Assembly: GCA_019096065.1 (NCBI GenBank)
Contig: JAGUCH010000004.1
Location: 3,410,001-3,474,000, forward strand
From: Paracyclopina nana
Taxonomy: Eukaryota; Arthropoda; Copepoda; Cyclopoida; Cyclopettidae
DNA: 64,000 bases
Direction: 5' to 3'
In this document: piece by piece, positions 24,201 to 36,200 of the stretch
Layout of the letters: each line of letters starts with the position of its first letter
How positions within the stretch are numbered: position 1 is the stretch's first letter
Position numbers and translations under genes: made by a program
The notes under the pieces: model-generated
The model's input: the letters and a program-made list of their open reading frames with translations, nothing else
What the model was told of the DNA's origin: nothing
Database searches by the model: none

Positions 24201-27200
24201 AACAATCTGAACAAACTGAAAATTCTGAACAATCCGAACATTCTGAACAATTTGAAGAATCTGAACATTCTGAACAATCTGAAATATCTGAACAAACTGA
24301 ACATTCTGAACAATCCGAACAATCCGAACAATCCGAACATTCTGAACAATTTGAAGAATCTGAACAATCTGAACAATCCGAACATTCTGAACAATCGGAA
24401 CATGCTGAACAATCCGAACATTCTGAACAATCTGAACATTCCGAACAATCTGAACATTCTGAACAATCTGAAATATCTGAACAAACTGAACATTCTGAAC
24501 AATCCGAACAATCTGAACATTCTGAACAATCTGAACAATCCGAACAATCCGAACAATCTGAACATTCTGAACAATCTGAACAATCTGAACAATCTGAACA
24601 ATCAGAACAATCTGAACAATCTGAACAATCTGAACAATCTGAACAATCTGAACAATCTGAACAAACTGAAAATTCTGAACAATCCGAACATTCTGAACAA
24701 TTTGAAGAATCTGAACATTCTGAACAATCTGAAATATCTGAACAATCTCAACAATCTCGACAATCTGAAGAATCTGAACAATCTGAACATTCTGAACAAT
24801 ATGAACAAACTGAACATTCTGAACAGTCCGAACAATCTGAACATTCTGAATATTCTGAACAATCCGAACAATCCAAACAATCTGAACAATCCGAACATTC
24901 TTAACCATCCGAACAATCTGAATATTCTGTACAATCCGAACAATCTGAACATTCTGAACAATCCGAACATTCTGAACTATCCGAACAATCTGAACAATCT
25001 GAACAAACTGAACATTCTGAACAATCCGAACAATCTGAACATTCTGAACAATCTGAACAATCCGAACAATCTGAACAATCTGAACAATCTGAACAATCTG
25101 AACATTCTGAACAATTCTGAACAATCTGAACAATCCGAACAATCTGATCATTCTGAACAATCTGAACAATCCGAACAATCTGAACAATCTGAACATTCTG
25201 AACAATCCGAACAATCTGAACAATCCGAACATTCTTAACCATCCGAACAATCTGAACAATCCGAACATTCTGTACAATCCAAACAATCTGAAAATTCTGA
25301 ACAATCCGAACATTCTGAACTATCCAAACAATCTGAACAATCTGAACAAACTGAACATTCTGAACATTCCGATCATTCTGAACAATCCGAACAATCTGAA
25401 CAATCCGAACAATCTGAACATTCTGAACAATCAGAACAATCCAAACATTCTGACCAATCCCAACAATCCAAAAAATCTGAACATTCTGAACAATTTAAAC
25501 ATTCTGAACAATCCGTTTCTTCAAAACTTGAAGATTTTTGACTTTGTTTACCTATTTTATTTTTAGTTTTGCACTTTTCAGCTCAGAGATGGCGCTGCTG
25601 TAGCAGGCAAAATGTGCTTTTCTACTGACAAAATTTTTCATAAAATAAGAAATGTGTACAATGCTCAAATATTAACATTAACAATGTGCAAATTGTTTAT
25701 AATGTTTGCAATGTTCGCATTGCTACATTTTTAACTACAATAGCAGTCATCCCACATTTTTGTAGTTTTTTAGTAGTTACTAAAACGGGCGATATCAATT
25801 TCACCTAGGTTCACCTACAAATTACGGCATAATTTACTACTGAATATAGATAACTTCAGGGTTTTGGGCTGAATATTTTTGATTGGCCTTAATTTAATAG
25901 CACAAAGAAAAATGTTTTAAATTTGTTTTGTCCCCTCTAAAATTGGCAAATATCAATGTAATTTTGCTTTGTGTATTTTTTTTAGTTATGTCATAATTTT
26001 GTAGGTAATGAAAGATATTTCACAATGCAAGAAATGCTTAACATTCTTCTTGTAAGTGAAAGAACTATGGCATAATTTTGGCTGTAACTTAATTAAGGTA
26101 AACATATGGAGCTCTATCATTGAAATGGTTACAAAAAAAGAAAAACTAAGAATAAATAATAGAAAAAAATATTTTCGGAAACCCGTCATGCCCGTGCATG
26201 TCGCGCATTTTAGAAGTCGCACATGTCCCAACCAGAAATTCTGAGCCTGAGCCCTCATACGCCAAAAAACCCTACATATAATTTACAAAGTAAGAATACA
26301 TGTATTGAAAGTATGAGTAGATTTTTTATTCAGGAAAAAGTTTTGGTAGTTAAGCTGCAAGCGTACTATATAAAAGAGAAAATTACAGAAATCAAGTTTG
26401 TGATGCCTTGTCAAATATTGAAGGGATTAACTATCAGGGGCCGCGACTGCATAGGCAGGGATCAAATGCAAGCAAAACTTAGATTTATTTTCACAAAAAA
26501 TATAGATTACGCCGTGTGAACCTGTGTGTGGTGTGTTCGCCATGTTCGGTGTGTTCATCGTGTTCGGTGTGTTCGGTGTGTTCGCCCATGTCTGCCGTGT
26601 TCGCCGTGTTCGCCAAGTTCGGTGTGTTCGCCGTGTTTGCTGTGTTCGGCCGTGTTTGGTGTGTTCGCCCGTGTTTGGTGTGTTCGCCCGTGTTCGGTGT
26701 GTTCGCCCGTGTTCAGTGTGTTCGCTGTGTTCGCCGTGTTCGCTATGTACGCCGTGTTCGCCGTGTTTGCCGTGTTCGCTGTGTTTGCTGTGTTCGCTGT
26801 GTTCTCTGTGTACGCCGTGTTCGGTGTGTTAGTCCGTGTTCGGTGTGTTCGCCAGTGTTCGGTGTGTTCGCCCGTGTTCGGTGTGTTCGCCCGTGTTCGG
26901 TGTGTTCACCCGTGTTCGGTGTGTTCGCCCGTGTTCGGTGTGTTCGCCCGTGTTCGCTGTGTTCGGCTGTGTTCGGCCGTGTTCGGTGTGTTCGCCAGTG
27001 TTCGGCGTGTTTGGTGTGTTCGCCCGTGTTCGGTGTGTTCGCCCGTGTTCGGTGTGTTCGCCCGTGTTCGGTGTGTTCGCCCGTGTTCGGTGTGTTCGCC
27101 CGTGTTCGTTGTGTTTGGTTGTGTTCGGCGGTGTTCGGTGTGTTTGCCATGGTTCGGCGTGTTCGGTGTGTTCGCCCGTGTTCGGTGTGTTCGCCCGTGT

Positions 27201-30200
27201 TGGTGTGTTCGCCCGTGTTCGGTGTGTTCGCCCGTGTTGGTGTGTTCGCCCGTGTTCGCTGTGTTTGGCTGTGTTCGGCTGTGTTCGGCTGTGTTCGGTG
27301 TGTTCGCCGTGTTCGCTGTGTTCGCCGTGTTCGCTATGTACACCGTGTTGGCGGTGTTTGCGGTGTTTGCTGTGTTCTCTGGGGTTTGTGTGTGCGCCGT
27401 GTTTGCTGTGTTCGCCCGTGTTCGGTGTGTTTGGTGTGTTCGACCGTGTTCGGTGTGTTTGCCCGTGTTTGGTGTGTTCGCCCGTGTTCGGTGGGTTCGC
27501 CTGTGTTCGGTGTGTTCGCCCGTGTTCGGTGTGTTCGCCCGTGTTCGGTGTGTTCGCCCGTGTTCGGTGTGTTCGCCGGGGTCGCTGTGTTCGCCGTGTT
27601 CGCTACGTGCGCCGTGTTCTCCGTGTTGGCTGTGTTTGCTGTGTTCGCTGTGTTGTCTGTGTACGCCCGTGGTTTGCTGTGTTCGCCCGTTTTCGGTGTG
27701 TTCGACCGTGTTCGGTGTGTTCGCCCATGTTCGGTGTGTTCGCCCGTGTTCGGTGTGTTCGCCCGTGTTCGGTGTGTTCGGTGTGTTCGCCCGTGTTCGG
27801 TGTGTTCGCCGTGTTTGCTGTGTTCGGCCGTGTTTGCTGTGTTCGGCCGTGTTTGGTGTGTTCGCCCGTGTTTGGTGTGTTCGCCCGTGTTCGGTGTGTT
27901 CGCCCGTGTTCAGTGTGTTCGCCCGTGTTTGGTGTGTTTGCCCGTGTTCGGTGTGTTCGCCCGTGTTCAGTGTGTTCACCCGTGTTCGGTGTGTTCGCCC
28001 GTGTTCGGTGTGTTCGCTGTGTTCGCCGTGTTCGCTATGTACGCCGTGTTCGCCGTGTTTGCCGTGTTTGGTGTGTTCGCCCGTGTTTGGTGTGTTCGCC
28101 CGTGTTCGGTGTGTTTGCCCGTGTTCAGTGTGTTCGCCCGTGTTCGGTGTGTTCGCCCGTGTTCGGTGTGTTCGCTGTGTTCGCCGTGTTCGCTATGTAC
28201 GCCGTGTTCGCCGTGTTTGCCGTGTTCGCTGTGTTTGCTGTGTTCGCTGTGTTCTCTGTGTACGCCGTGTTCGCTGTGTTCGGCCGTGTTCGGTGTGTTC
28301 GTCCGTGTTCGGTGTATGTTCGTCCGTGTTCGGTGTGTTCGCCCGTGTTCGGTGTGTTCGCCCGTGTTCGGTGTGTTCGGTGTGTTCGCCCGTGTTCGGT
28401 GTGTTCGCCCGTGTTCGCTGTGTTCGGCTGTGTTTGCTGTGTTCGGCCGCAATTTTGCTCTTGCAATTATTCACGTTACGCGAGTTTTGCTCCTAGCTCA
28501 AAAAGTTGCAAAAAAATATGCTAGTTTCAGTTCTTATTTTGCACTAGGAGACCAGTCATGTCAAAATTAGATGAAAAAAGGCCAAAGTTTAGCCTTTGTC
28601 AAAAAATGCAATTTTGCTCTTGCAATTATTCACGTTACGCGAGTTTCACTCCTAGCTCAAAAAGTTGCAAAAAATATATGCTAGTTTCAGTTCTTATTTA
28701 GCACTAGGAGACCAGTCATGTCAAAATTAGATGAAAAAGGCAAAATTTTGGCCTTTGACAAAAAATGCAATTTTGCTCATGCAATTATTCACATTACGCG
28801 AGTTTCGCACCTAGTTTTAAAAAATGTCAAAAAATATGCTAGTTTCAGTTCTAATTTTGCACTAGGAGACCAGTCATGTCAAAACTAGATGAAAAAAAGG
28901 CCAAAGTTTGGCCTTTGTGAAAAAATGCAATTTTGCTCTTGCAATTATTCACGTTACGCGAGTTTTGCTCCTAGCTCAAAAAGGGGATATACTAAAATGC
29001 GCGACATGCGCGACTTACGCGACAAGCGCGACATGAGCGACAAACTACTAAAATGCGCGACATGCGCGACTACTAAAATGCGCGACAAGCACCACAGGTT
29101 ACTAAAATGCAAAAACTTCTTGAAATATTTTTTCTATTTACTGTTACTGATTAATTGTTATGCTTTTTCATAAATATTAGATTGAAGGGTAGTGTCTAAA
29201 TAGGGCAAACAAGGCAAACAAGGGCAAACAGAGGCAAACAAGGGCAAACAAGGGCAAACAAAGGCAAACAAGGGCAAACAAAGGCAAACAAAGGCAAACA
29301 AATAGATTTATGCTTAATTTATGCCTTTTGGCTTTACCTTGGTGTGGAAGGCCAAAAAGGCCAGAAAAAGTTGACTTGACCAATATTGCAGCAGTTTTGC
29401 ACCTTTTGCTTTTTACGCGTAAAACCGAAAAGTTGATTTTGGGCCAAACAATTTTCAGGATGCTTTAATGGCCCAAAAGTGACTTTATTGGACTTCTATC
29501 ATGTCCAATTAATTGAAATTAATTGATTGAAATTAGCTGATTCATATTACCATATGTCTTTCTTTTAAGCCTTACCTTGTGTGTCGTTGAGTGCGTTGCA
29601 ATTTTATTTTGTTTGCCCTCGTTTCCAAAACATAATTATTTTGTTTGCCCCTGTTTGCCTTTGTTCGCCTTTGTTTGCCCTTGTTTGCCTTTGATTGCCC
29701 TTTTTTCCGATGCATTTTTATTTTGTTTGCCCTTGTTTGCCTTTGTTTGCTCTTGTTTGCCTTTGTTTGCCCTTGTTTGCCCTTGTTTGCTGCTGTTTGC
29801 CCTTGTTTGCCTTATTTAGACATGCCCCATTGAAGTAGCTCACTCTGCACTGTTCACCTATAGTTATGGCCAAAATTATGGCATAGTTTTTTATCAGAGA
29901 GGAGATAAAACAATGCAAAATTTTTAGAATTGCCAACAAAAAAAGACTACAAGCCTATTATTCTAGGTACGCCGTGTGTACCTTCTGATATAGCAATTAT
30001 AGCCTAGATTTGCTGTATCATGAGCATTATTATTATACAGTCTGTACTCGTCCGTTCAATATTGGACGGTGTGGGAATCTTTGGGTTTCATAATCCAGAA
30101 ATACTGGACTTAAAAAATCTCATTGGAAAGCTGGAGCCTTTTCCCATCTTTTTTGTCAAAATAGAAAAAAATCCTTTAAATTCAGTACAGCACTGTCCAA

Positions 30201-33200
30201 TTTTGAATGGACAGACTGTATATTATTAATAATGGATTAATAATCCAAGTACTTTTGGTTGTCCCATAATTTAATAGTCGCGCATGTCGCGCATTTTAGT
30301 AGTCGCGCATGTCGCGCATTTTAACAGTTTGTCGCGCATGTCGCACATTTTAGTAGTCGCGCATGTCGCGCATTTAAGTAGTTTGTCGCGCATGTCGCGC
30401 TTGTCGCGCATGTCGCGCATTTTAGTATATCCCCTCAAAAAGTTGCAAAAAAAAATATGCTAGTTTCAGTTCTTATTTTTCACTAGGAGAATGATGGCTT
30501 TTTGGAATCACATTTTGTAAAGATTCTATTATCATAGTAGCTCAATCACGAATTTCGGTGCCCAATTCAGTTTGTTCTCTGGTTTCCAAAACTGTAAATA
30601 GATCAAAAATCGGAGCATTTGTCGAATTTTGGTGCTGAATACAAGATTAAAACAGCAGCCTTAGTACAATGCACTACATAGCAGCCTGTCAGCTGAGATT
30701 TACGGAGGCAAGATGCTGAGATGCTGAGTTTGCTCACTAATAAAAAGTGTTCAGTTTGGTCTCTAGATTCCAAATCTGTAAATAGATCCAAAATCGGAGG
30801 ATTTTTCGAATTTTGGCATTGAAAAAAAATTGATTTGATTAGAATGCCTTTAAAGGGTTAAGGCTCTGTTAACCTGCAATATTATCAGGAAATTAACGAA
30901 TGATATTATGCTGATATTTGCAAATATTCAGTATTAGTAAGATGTAAAACACAGTCATCTAACAAAAATTGAGCTCATATGGTTGAGGTTAACCAGAGAT
31001 CTAGCGAAAATACAAAAAGTACTAATAAACAGCCACACTAAAAAGTCATTGAGAGGAAAAAATCACAATAAAAAATTGTGAGGAATGCAAAATCACGATT
31101 GTTTACAAAAATTCAGCTCATTTGATTGAGGCTTACTGGAGATATAGCGAAAATACAAAAAAACGCTCATAAACAGATGCCTTTTAGATTCAGAAACTGA
31201 AAAAAGTTAAAAATAAAATTGTAGCCCCAGCAAAATGGGAGCCACACACAAAAATTCAGCTCATTTCGTTAATTGGGAGCGGAGAAAATGGAAGTCTGTC
31301 ATTTGGCAAAAAATCAAAAAATCCCACTTATAAAGATCATGCATGATGGGGAGAGGAATGCACGCCAAACAGATTGATAGCTCTAATTATGTGCACAGGG
31401 CTCCCAAATAATCGTACTAGTTTTTATATGGCCATTCCCTTTTGTAGGCCTTTCTCATATTGCCGGAAAAAGAAAAGCTAAGGTAAAAATAGCTAAGCTA
31501 AGATAAAAATAGCTAAGCTAAGATAAAAATAGCTAAGCTAAGATAAAAATAGCTAAGCGAACGCTCAACATTTCAAGCAAAGTAGCTGCTTATTGTGAAT
31601 GTTGAGCGAAATAACCGGTTTTCGTTGTATAATTTTTACCTTAGCTTAGCTAATTTTACCTTAGCTTTGCTTTTTCCGGCAAAATAAGAACGGCCTAAAA
31701 AGGGAATGGCCATATTAATTTTACTTCTGCTTACTTCTGTCATTTTAGTGAAATTGCTTTTGAAAAACCTAATTTATGAAATTCTCTCCAAACAAGCCAT
31801 TTTTCAACCAATTAAAAAATGCAAAAGACAATCTTAATATTTGAGCATTGTACACATTTGTTATTTTATGAAAAATTTTGTGGGTAGAAAAGCACATTTT
31901 GCCTGCTACAGCAGCGCCATCTCTGAGCTGAAAAGTGCAAAACTAAAAATAAAATAGGTAAACAAAGTCAAAAATCTTCTAGTTTTGAAGAAACAGATTG
32001 TTCAGAATGTTTGAATTGTTCAGAATGTTCGGATTTTTTGGATTGTTGGGATTGGTCAGAATGTTTGGATTGTTCTGATTGTTCAGAATATTCAGATTGT
32101 TCGGATTGTTCAGATTGTTCGGATTGTTCAGAATGATCGGAATGTTCAGAATGATCGGATTGTTCAGAATGTTCAGATTGTTTGGATTGTTCAGAATGTT
32201 CAGATTGTTCGGATTGTTCGGATTGTTCAGAATGATCGGATTGTTCGGATTGTTCAGAATGTTTGGATTGTTCAGCATGTTCGGATTGTTCAGAATGCTC
32301 AGATTGTTCGGATTGTTAAGAATGATCGGATTGTTCAGAATGATCGGATTGTTCAGATTGTTAAGAATGTTCAGAATGTTCAGATTGTTCGGATTGTTCA
32401 GAATGCTCAGATTGTTCAGAATGATCGGATTATTCAGAATGATCGGATTGTTCAGAATGTTCAGAATGTTCAGATTGTTCGGATTGTTCAGAATGTTCAG
32501 ATTGTTTGGATTGTTCAGAATGTTCAGATGGTTTGGATTGTTCAGAATGTTCAGATTGTTCGGAATGTTCAGATTGTTCAGAATGTTCGGATTGTTCAGC
32601 ATGTTCGGATTGTTCAGAATGCTCAGAATGTTCGGATTGTTCAGAATGTTCAGATTGTTCAGATTGTTCGGATTGTTCAGAATGTTCAGATTGTTCGGAT
32701 TGTTCAGAATGTTCAGATTGTTCGGATTGTTCAGATTGTTCAGAATGTTCAGAATGTTCAGATTGTTCGGATTGTTCAGAATGTTCAGAATGTTCAGTTT
32801 GTTCGGATTGTTCAGAATGTTCAGATTGTTCGGATTGTTCGGATAGTTCAGAATGTTCAGATTGTTCGGATTGTTCGGATAGTTCAGAATGTTCAGATTG
32901 TTCGGATTGTTCAGAATGTTCAGATTGTTCAGATTGTTCAGAATGTTCAGAATGTTCAGATTGTACGGATTGTTCAGAATGCTCAGAATGTTCGGATTGT
33001 TCAGAATGCTCAGATTGTTCAGAATGTTCAGATTGTTCAGATTGTTCAGAATGTTCAGATTGTTTGGATTGTTCAGAATGTTCAGATTGTTCGGATTGTT
33101 CAGATTGTTCAGAATGTTCAGAATGTTCAGATTGTTCGGATTGTTCAGAATGTTCGGATTGTTCAGAATGTTCGGATTGTTCAGAATGTTCAGATTGTTC

Positions 33201-36200
33201 GGATTGTTCGGATAGTTCAGAATGTTCAGATTGTTCGGATTGTTCAGAATGTTCAGATTGTTCAGAATGTTTAGAATGTTCAGATTGTTCGGATTGTTCA
33301 GAATGTTCAGATTGTTCAGATTGTTCAGAATGTTCAGAATGTTCAGATTGTACGGATTGTTCAGAATGCTCAGAATGTTCGGATTGTTCAGAATGCTCAG
33401 ATTGTTCAGAATGTTCAGATTGTTCAGATTGTTCGGATTGTTCAGAATGTTCAGATTGTTCAGATTGTTCAGAATGTTCAGATTGTTCGGATTGTTCAGA
33501 TTGTTCGGATTGTTCAGAATGATCGGAATGTTCAGAATGATCGGATTGTTCAGAATGTTCAGATTGTTTGGATTGTTCAGAATGTTCAGATTGTTCGGAT
33601 TGTTCGGATTGTTCAGAATGTTCAGATTGTTCAGAATGTTTAGAATGTTCAGATTGTTCGGATTGTTCAGAATGTTCAGAATGTTCGGATAGTTCGGATT
33701 GTTGAGAATGCTCAGAATGTTCGGATTGTTCAGAATGTTCAGATTGTTCAGATTGTTCAGATTGTTCAGAATGTTTGGATTGTTCAGAATGTTCTGATTG
33801 TTCAGAATGTTCGGATTGTTCAGAATGTTCAGATTGTTTGGATTGTTCAGAATGTTCAGATTGTTCAGAATGTTCAGATTGTTCAGAATGTTCAGATTGT
33901 TCAGAATGTTCAGATTGTTCAGAATGTTCAGATTGTTCAGATTGTTTTTATGTGCATCAAATCTTTTTGAATAATGTTTTGATTACTTATGTTTTGTTAA
34001 TGTAGTCTTTTATGATATTGCTTTGGGAGTATTTGAAGGTTGGGTATGCAGTCCTGGCCCAATTTGCATTATTTGTACTCTTTAAATAGCCTAGAAGTCG
34101 CACAAATTTGAAACTGAAAATTGGCTTAAATCAGAAATCTGCGATTCGACGTAACTTCTCGTACGCGTCGTATCGGCTTTTTGATCCACTTTGCACATTT
34201 GCAATTTTATGATCATTATTGCCTTTTCACTTTTTTAAAGATCTTTTTGCCTTGATTTAAAGTATGTTAATTGTTTTGCTAGGAAATTCATCACAATTCA
34301 TCTTGTAATATTTTTGGCATTCGGGAAAATTCAAAATTATGTCAATAATTAATACCTTTTCAACTTATCTAAAAGTTTGTTGATCATACAATCTCTTTTA
34401 GATTTGAGCTATAATTGCAGCGAGAAAAGGTCCACAAGGCCACTGAACTCAAACAGGGAACCAATTGATTCTTTGCCTGAGTTTGCATCAAACTTTAGCA
34501 CTGTTCTCTAAAGCAGCCGAGTGCGAAATATCCGAGAGAAAAACTGAGAATCTGAGCATTTTGATATGCAGGAGTAGGATAGAGCACTAGATTTTGATGT
34601 GAGAGTATCTCGTTCTCAACAACAGCAGAACTTTTTTGGGATTTTTTACTAAGGTATAGCTCAAACTACAGCTCTGATCGGAACGAAAATTTGAGGTGTT
34701 CATGGTTTCTCGGTAAAATTACAAAATACCAAATAAAAAAATAGCATAACATAATATAATAAACGGTGGAACACAAATGGGCAGATGCCGTCCTACCGTA
34801 GCCCGGCCGGCAACCTTAAGCTAGCTGTTGGCTGTTTTTGGGAACTGAGTTTTGAGAACGTTCTACTCATCAAAATCTACCGCTCTGATGATGGAAGGTT
34901 ATTGGCGCCTTAACAGCTTCTGACTGTAAGCCACAATTAATCCTGATACAAGCTTTCGGATTTGAAAATCAATTTTTTGGCTCAAACCCCTTGTAATGTT
35001 GTGAAAAGTTGGAAAATTAAGTTTCATAACCACTGGACCACTCTAGGGTGGTTCAGTGGTGCGGAAAGAAAAAGGCTGTTTAGATTAAGGCAAAAATGAA
35101 TGATGGCCTAGCTGGAGGTGTGGGTATGACCAGAAATCAACTATACCCTAATTATCTAGGCCCTAGGGGGTTCTCTAGGTGTCAGGGGAAAAAAGTTGAA
35201 AAACGTAAACAAACTAGTTGAAAAATGGCCAAAATTCACTTTTTCGGATCCTACTTTGAGGGCATTTTCCTCCCATGTCAGTGATGGATTTTTGATTTTT
35301 CAACTCTAGATGAAAGTCAAAAATTAGAACTATCATTACAAAAAAGTAAAATCATTGTCTGCAAATGGAGCTCCTGGAGCGATTCAAATATACATATTTT
35401 TTATTTTTGAAAAATGCCTTTACAGAAATACATATCAAACTGACAAGCAGAAGTGAAGTCATGGACAAAAATTTTTTATCATGTTAAACATGTCAGTGCT
35501 CACCTAGAGGCTTGTCCCAAGCAAAAAAATTCAGGGTACATTGGCCCTGGCCAGGAGCCTGGGCGGTTCCAGTTATGCTCTGCTGTAGCAGCTATTATAT
35601 GGCAACAGGGAGCCCCTGGCTCCCATGCCAGTAGATGAAAGTGTCTTTTTTCGGCCCATCTGTGCAGACCTGGAGGCTTGTCCCACGCAAAATAATTCAG
35701 GGTAAATTGGCTCTTGCCAGCCAAGCATAACTAGAATCCCCAAGGCTCCTGGCTAGGGCCAATGTACCTTGAATTTTTTTGAATTCTTTTCACACTATTA
35801 CTAGGGGTTTGGACCAAAAAACTGATTTTCAAATCCGAAAGCTTGTATCAGAATTGCTTGTGGCTTACAGTGCAGTCAGAAGCTGTTAAGACGGGAAACG
35901 GTGTAAAGGTCGAAATTTTATGTCCAAATCAACAATAGGATTTGTCAGTCGAATGTTTTTGGATGTATGCTTAAGTCGAAATATTTGGGTATTAAGGTCG
36001 AAAGATTTTCGACTTCTTGGTGATAAGGCCGAAATGTGAGATTTTGCGCATAAAACAATGCCTTGATTTCTTAACTTCGGCTTTTTTTGCAGCTTTATAT
36101 ACAAAAGAACCTCAGGTTCTACTTTTCACATCATTCCCACGCCGATTAATCCCCCGATTGAATGTTATTCTTAATAGATTTTTTGTAATGAATCAGCAAA

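Larger units (their letters stand above)
28451..30490 (+). repeat. 159-bp tandem repeat, about 3.6 copies, split by an insertion
   Basis: Units begin AATTTTGCTCTTGCAATTAT at 28451, 28610, 28769 and 28929 (spacing 159, 159 and 160 bp). Each contains CACTAGGAGACCAGTCATG and a lysine-like A-rich end. The fourth unit is cut at 28983 by the element at 28984-30433. It resumes at 30434 with CTCAAAAAGTTGC and continues to about 30490. Confidence 0.85.

Noticed and set aside
23694-25313. Long open frames (up to 539 codons) of RLF, IVQ, EQS and NNL repeats over the left satellite
   Set aside because: A 9-bp repeat without stops keeps several frames open on both strands at once. There is no start context, splice structure or non-repetitive domain.
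26516-28570. Open frames up to 684 codons (cysteine/valine-rich and threonine/asparagine-rich peptides) in the GTGTTCG array
   Set aside because: Artefact of the 9/19-bp period; several frames and both strands are equally open.
28984-30433. CRISPR-like reading of the regularly spaced repeats
   Set aside because: Repeats are tandem or inverted with no unique spacers, in a eukaryotic intron; the 9-bp target duplication shows a transposon.
31979-34005. Repeat peptides on both strands over the right satellite
   Set aside because: Same periodicity artefact as the left arm, simply inverted.
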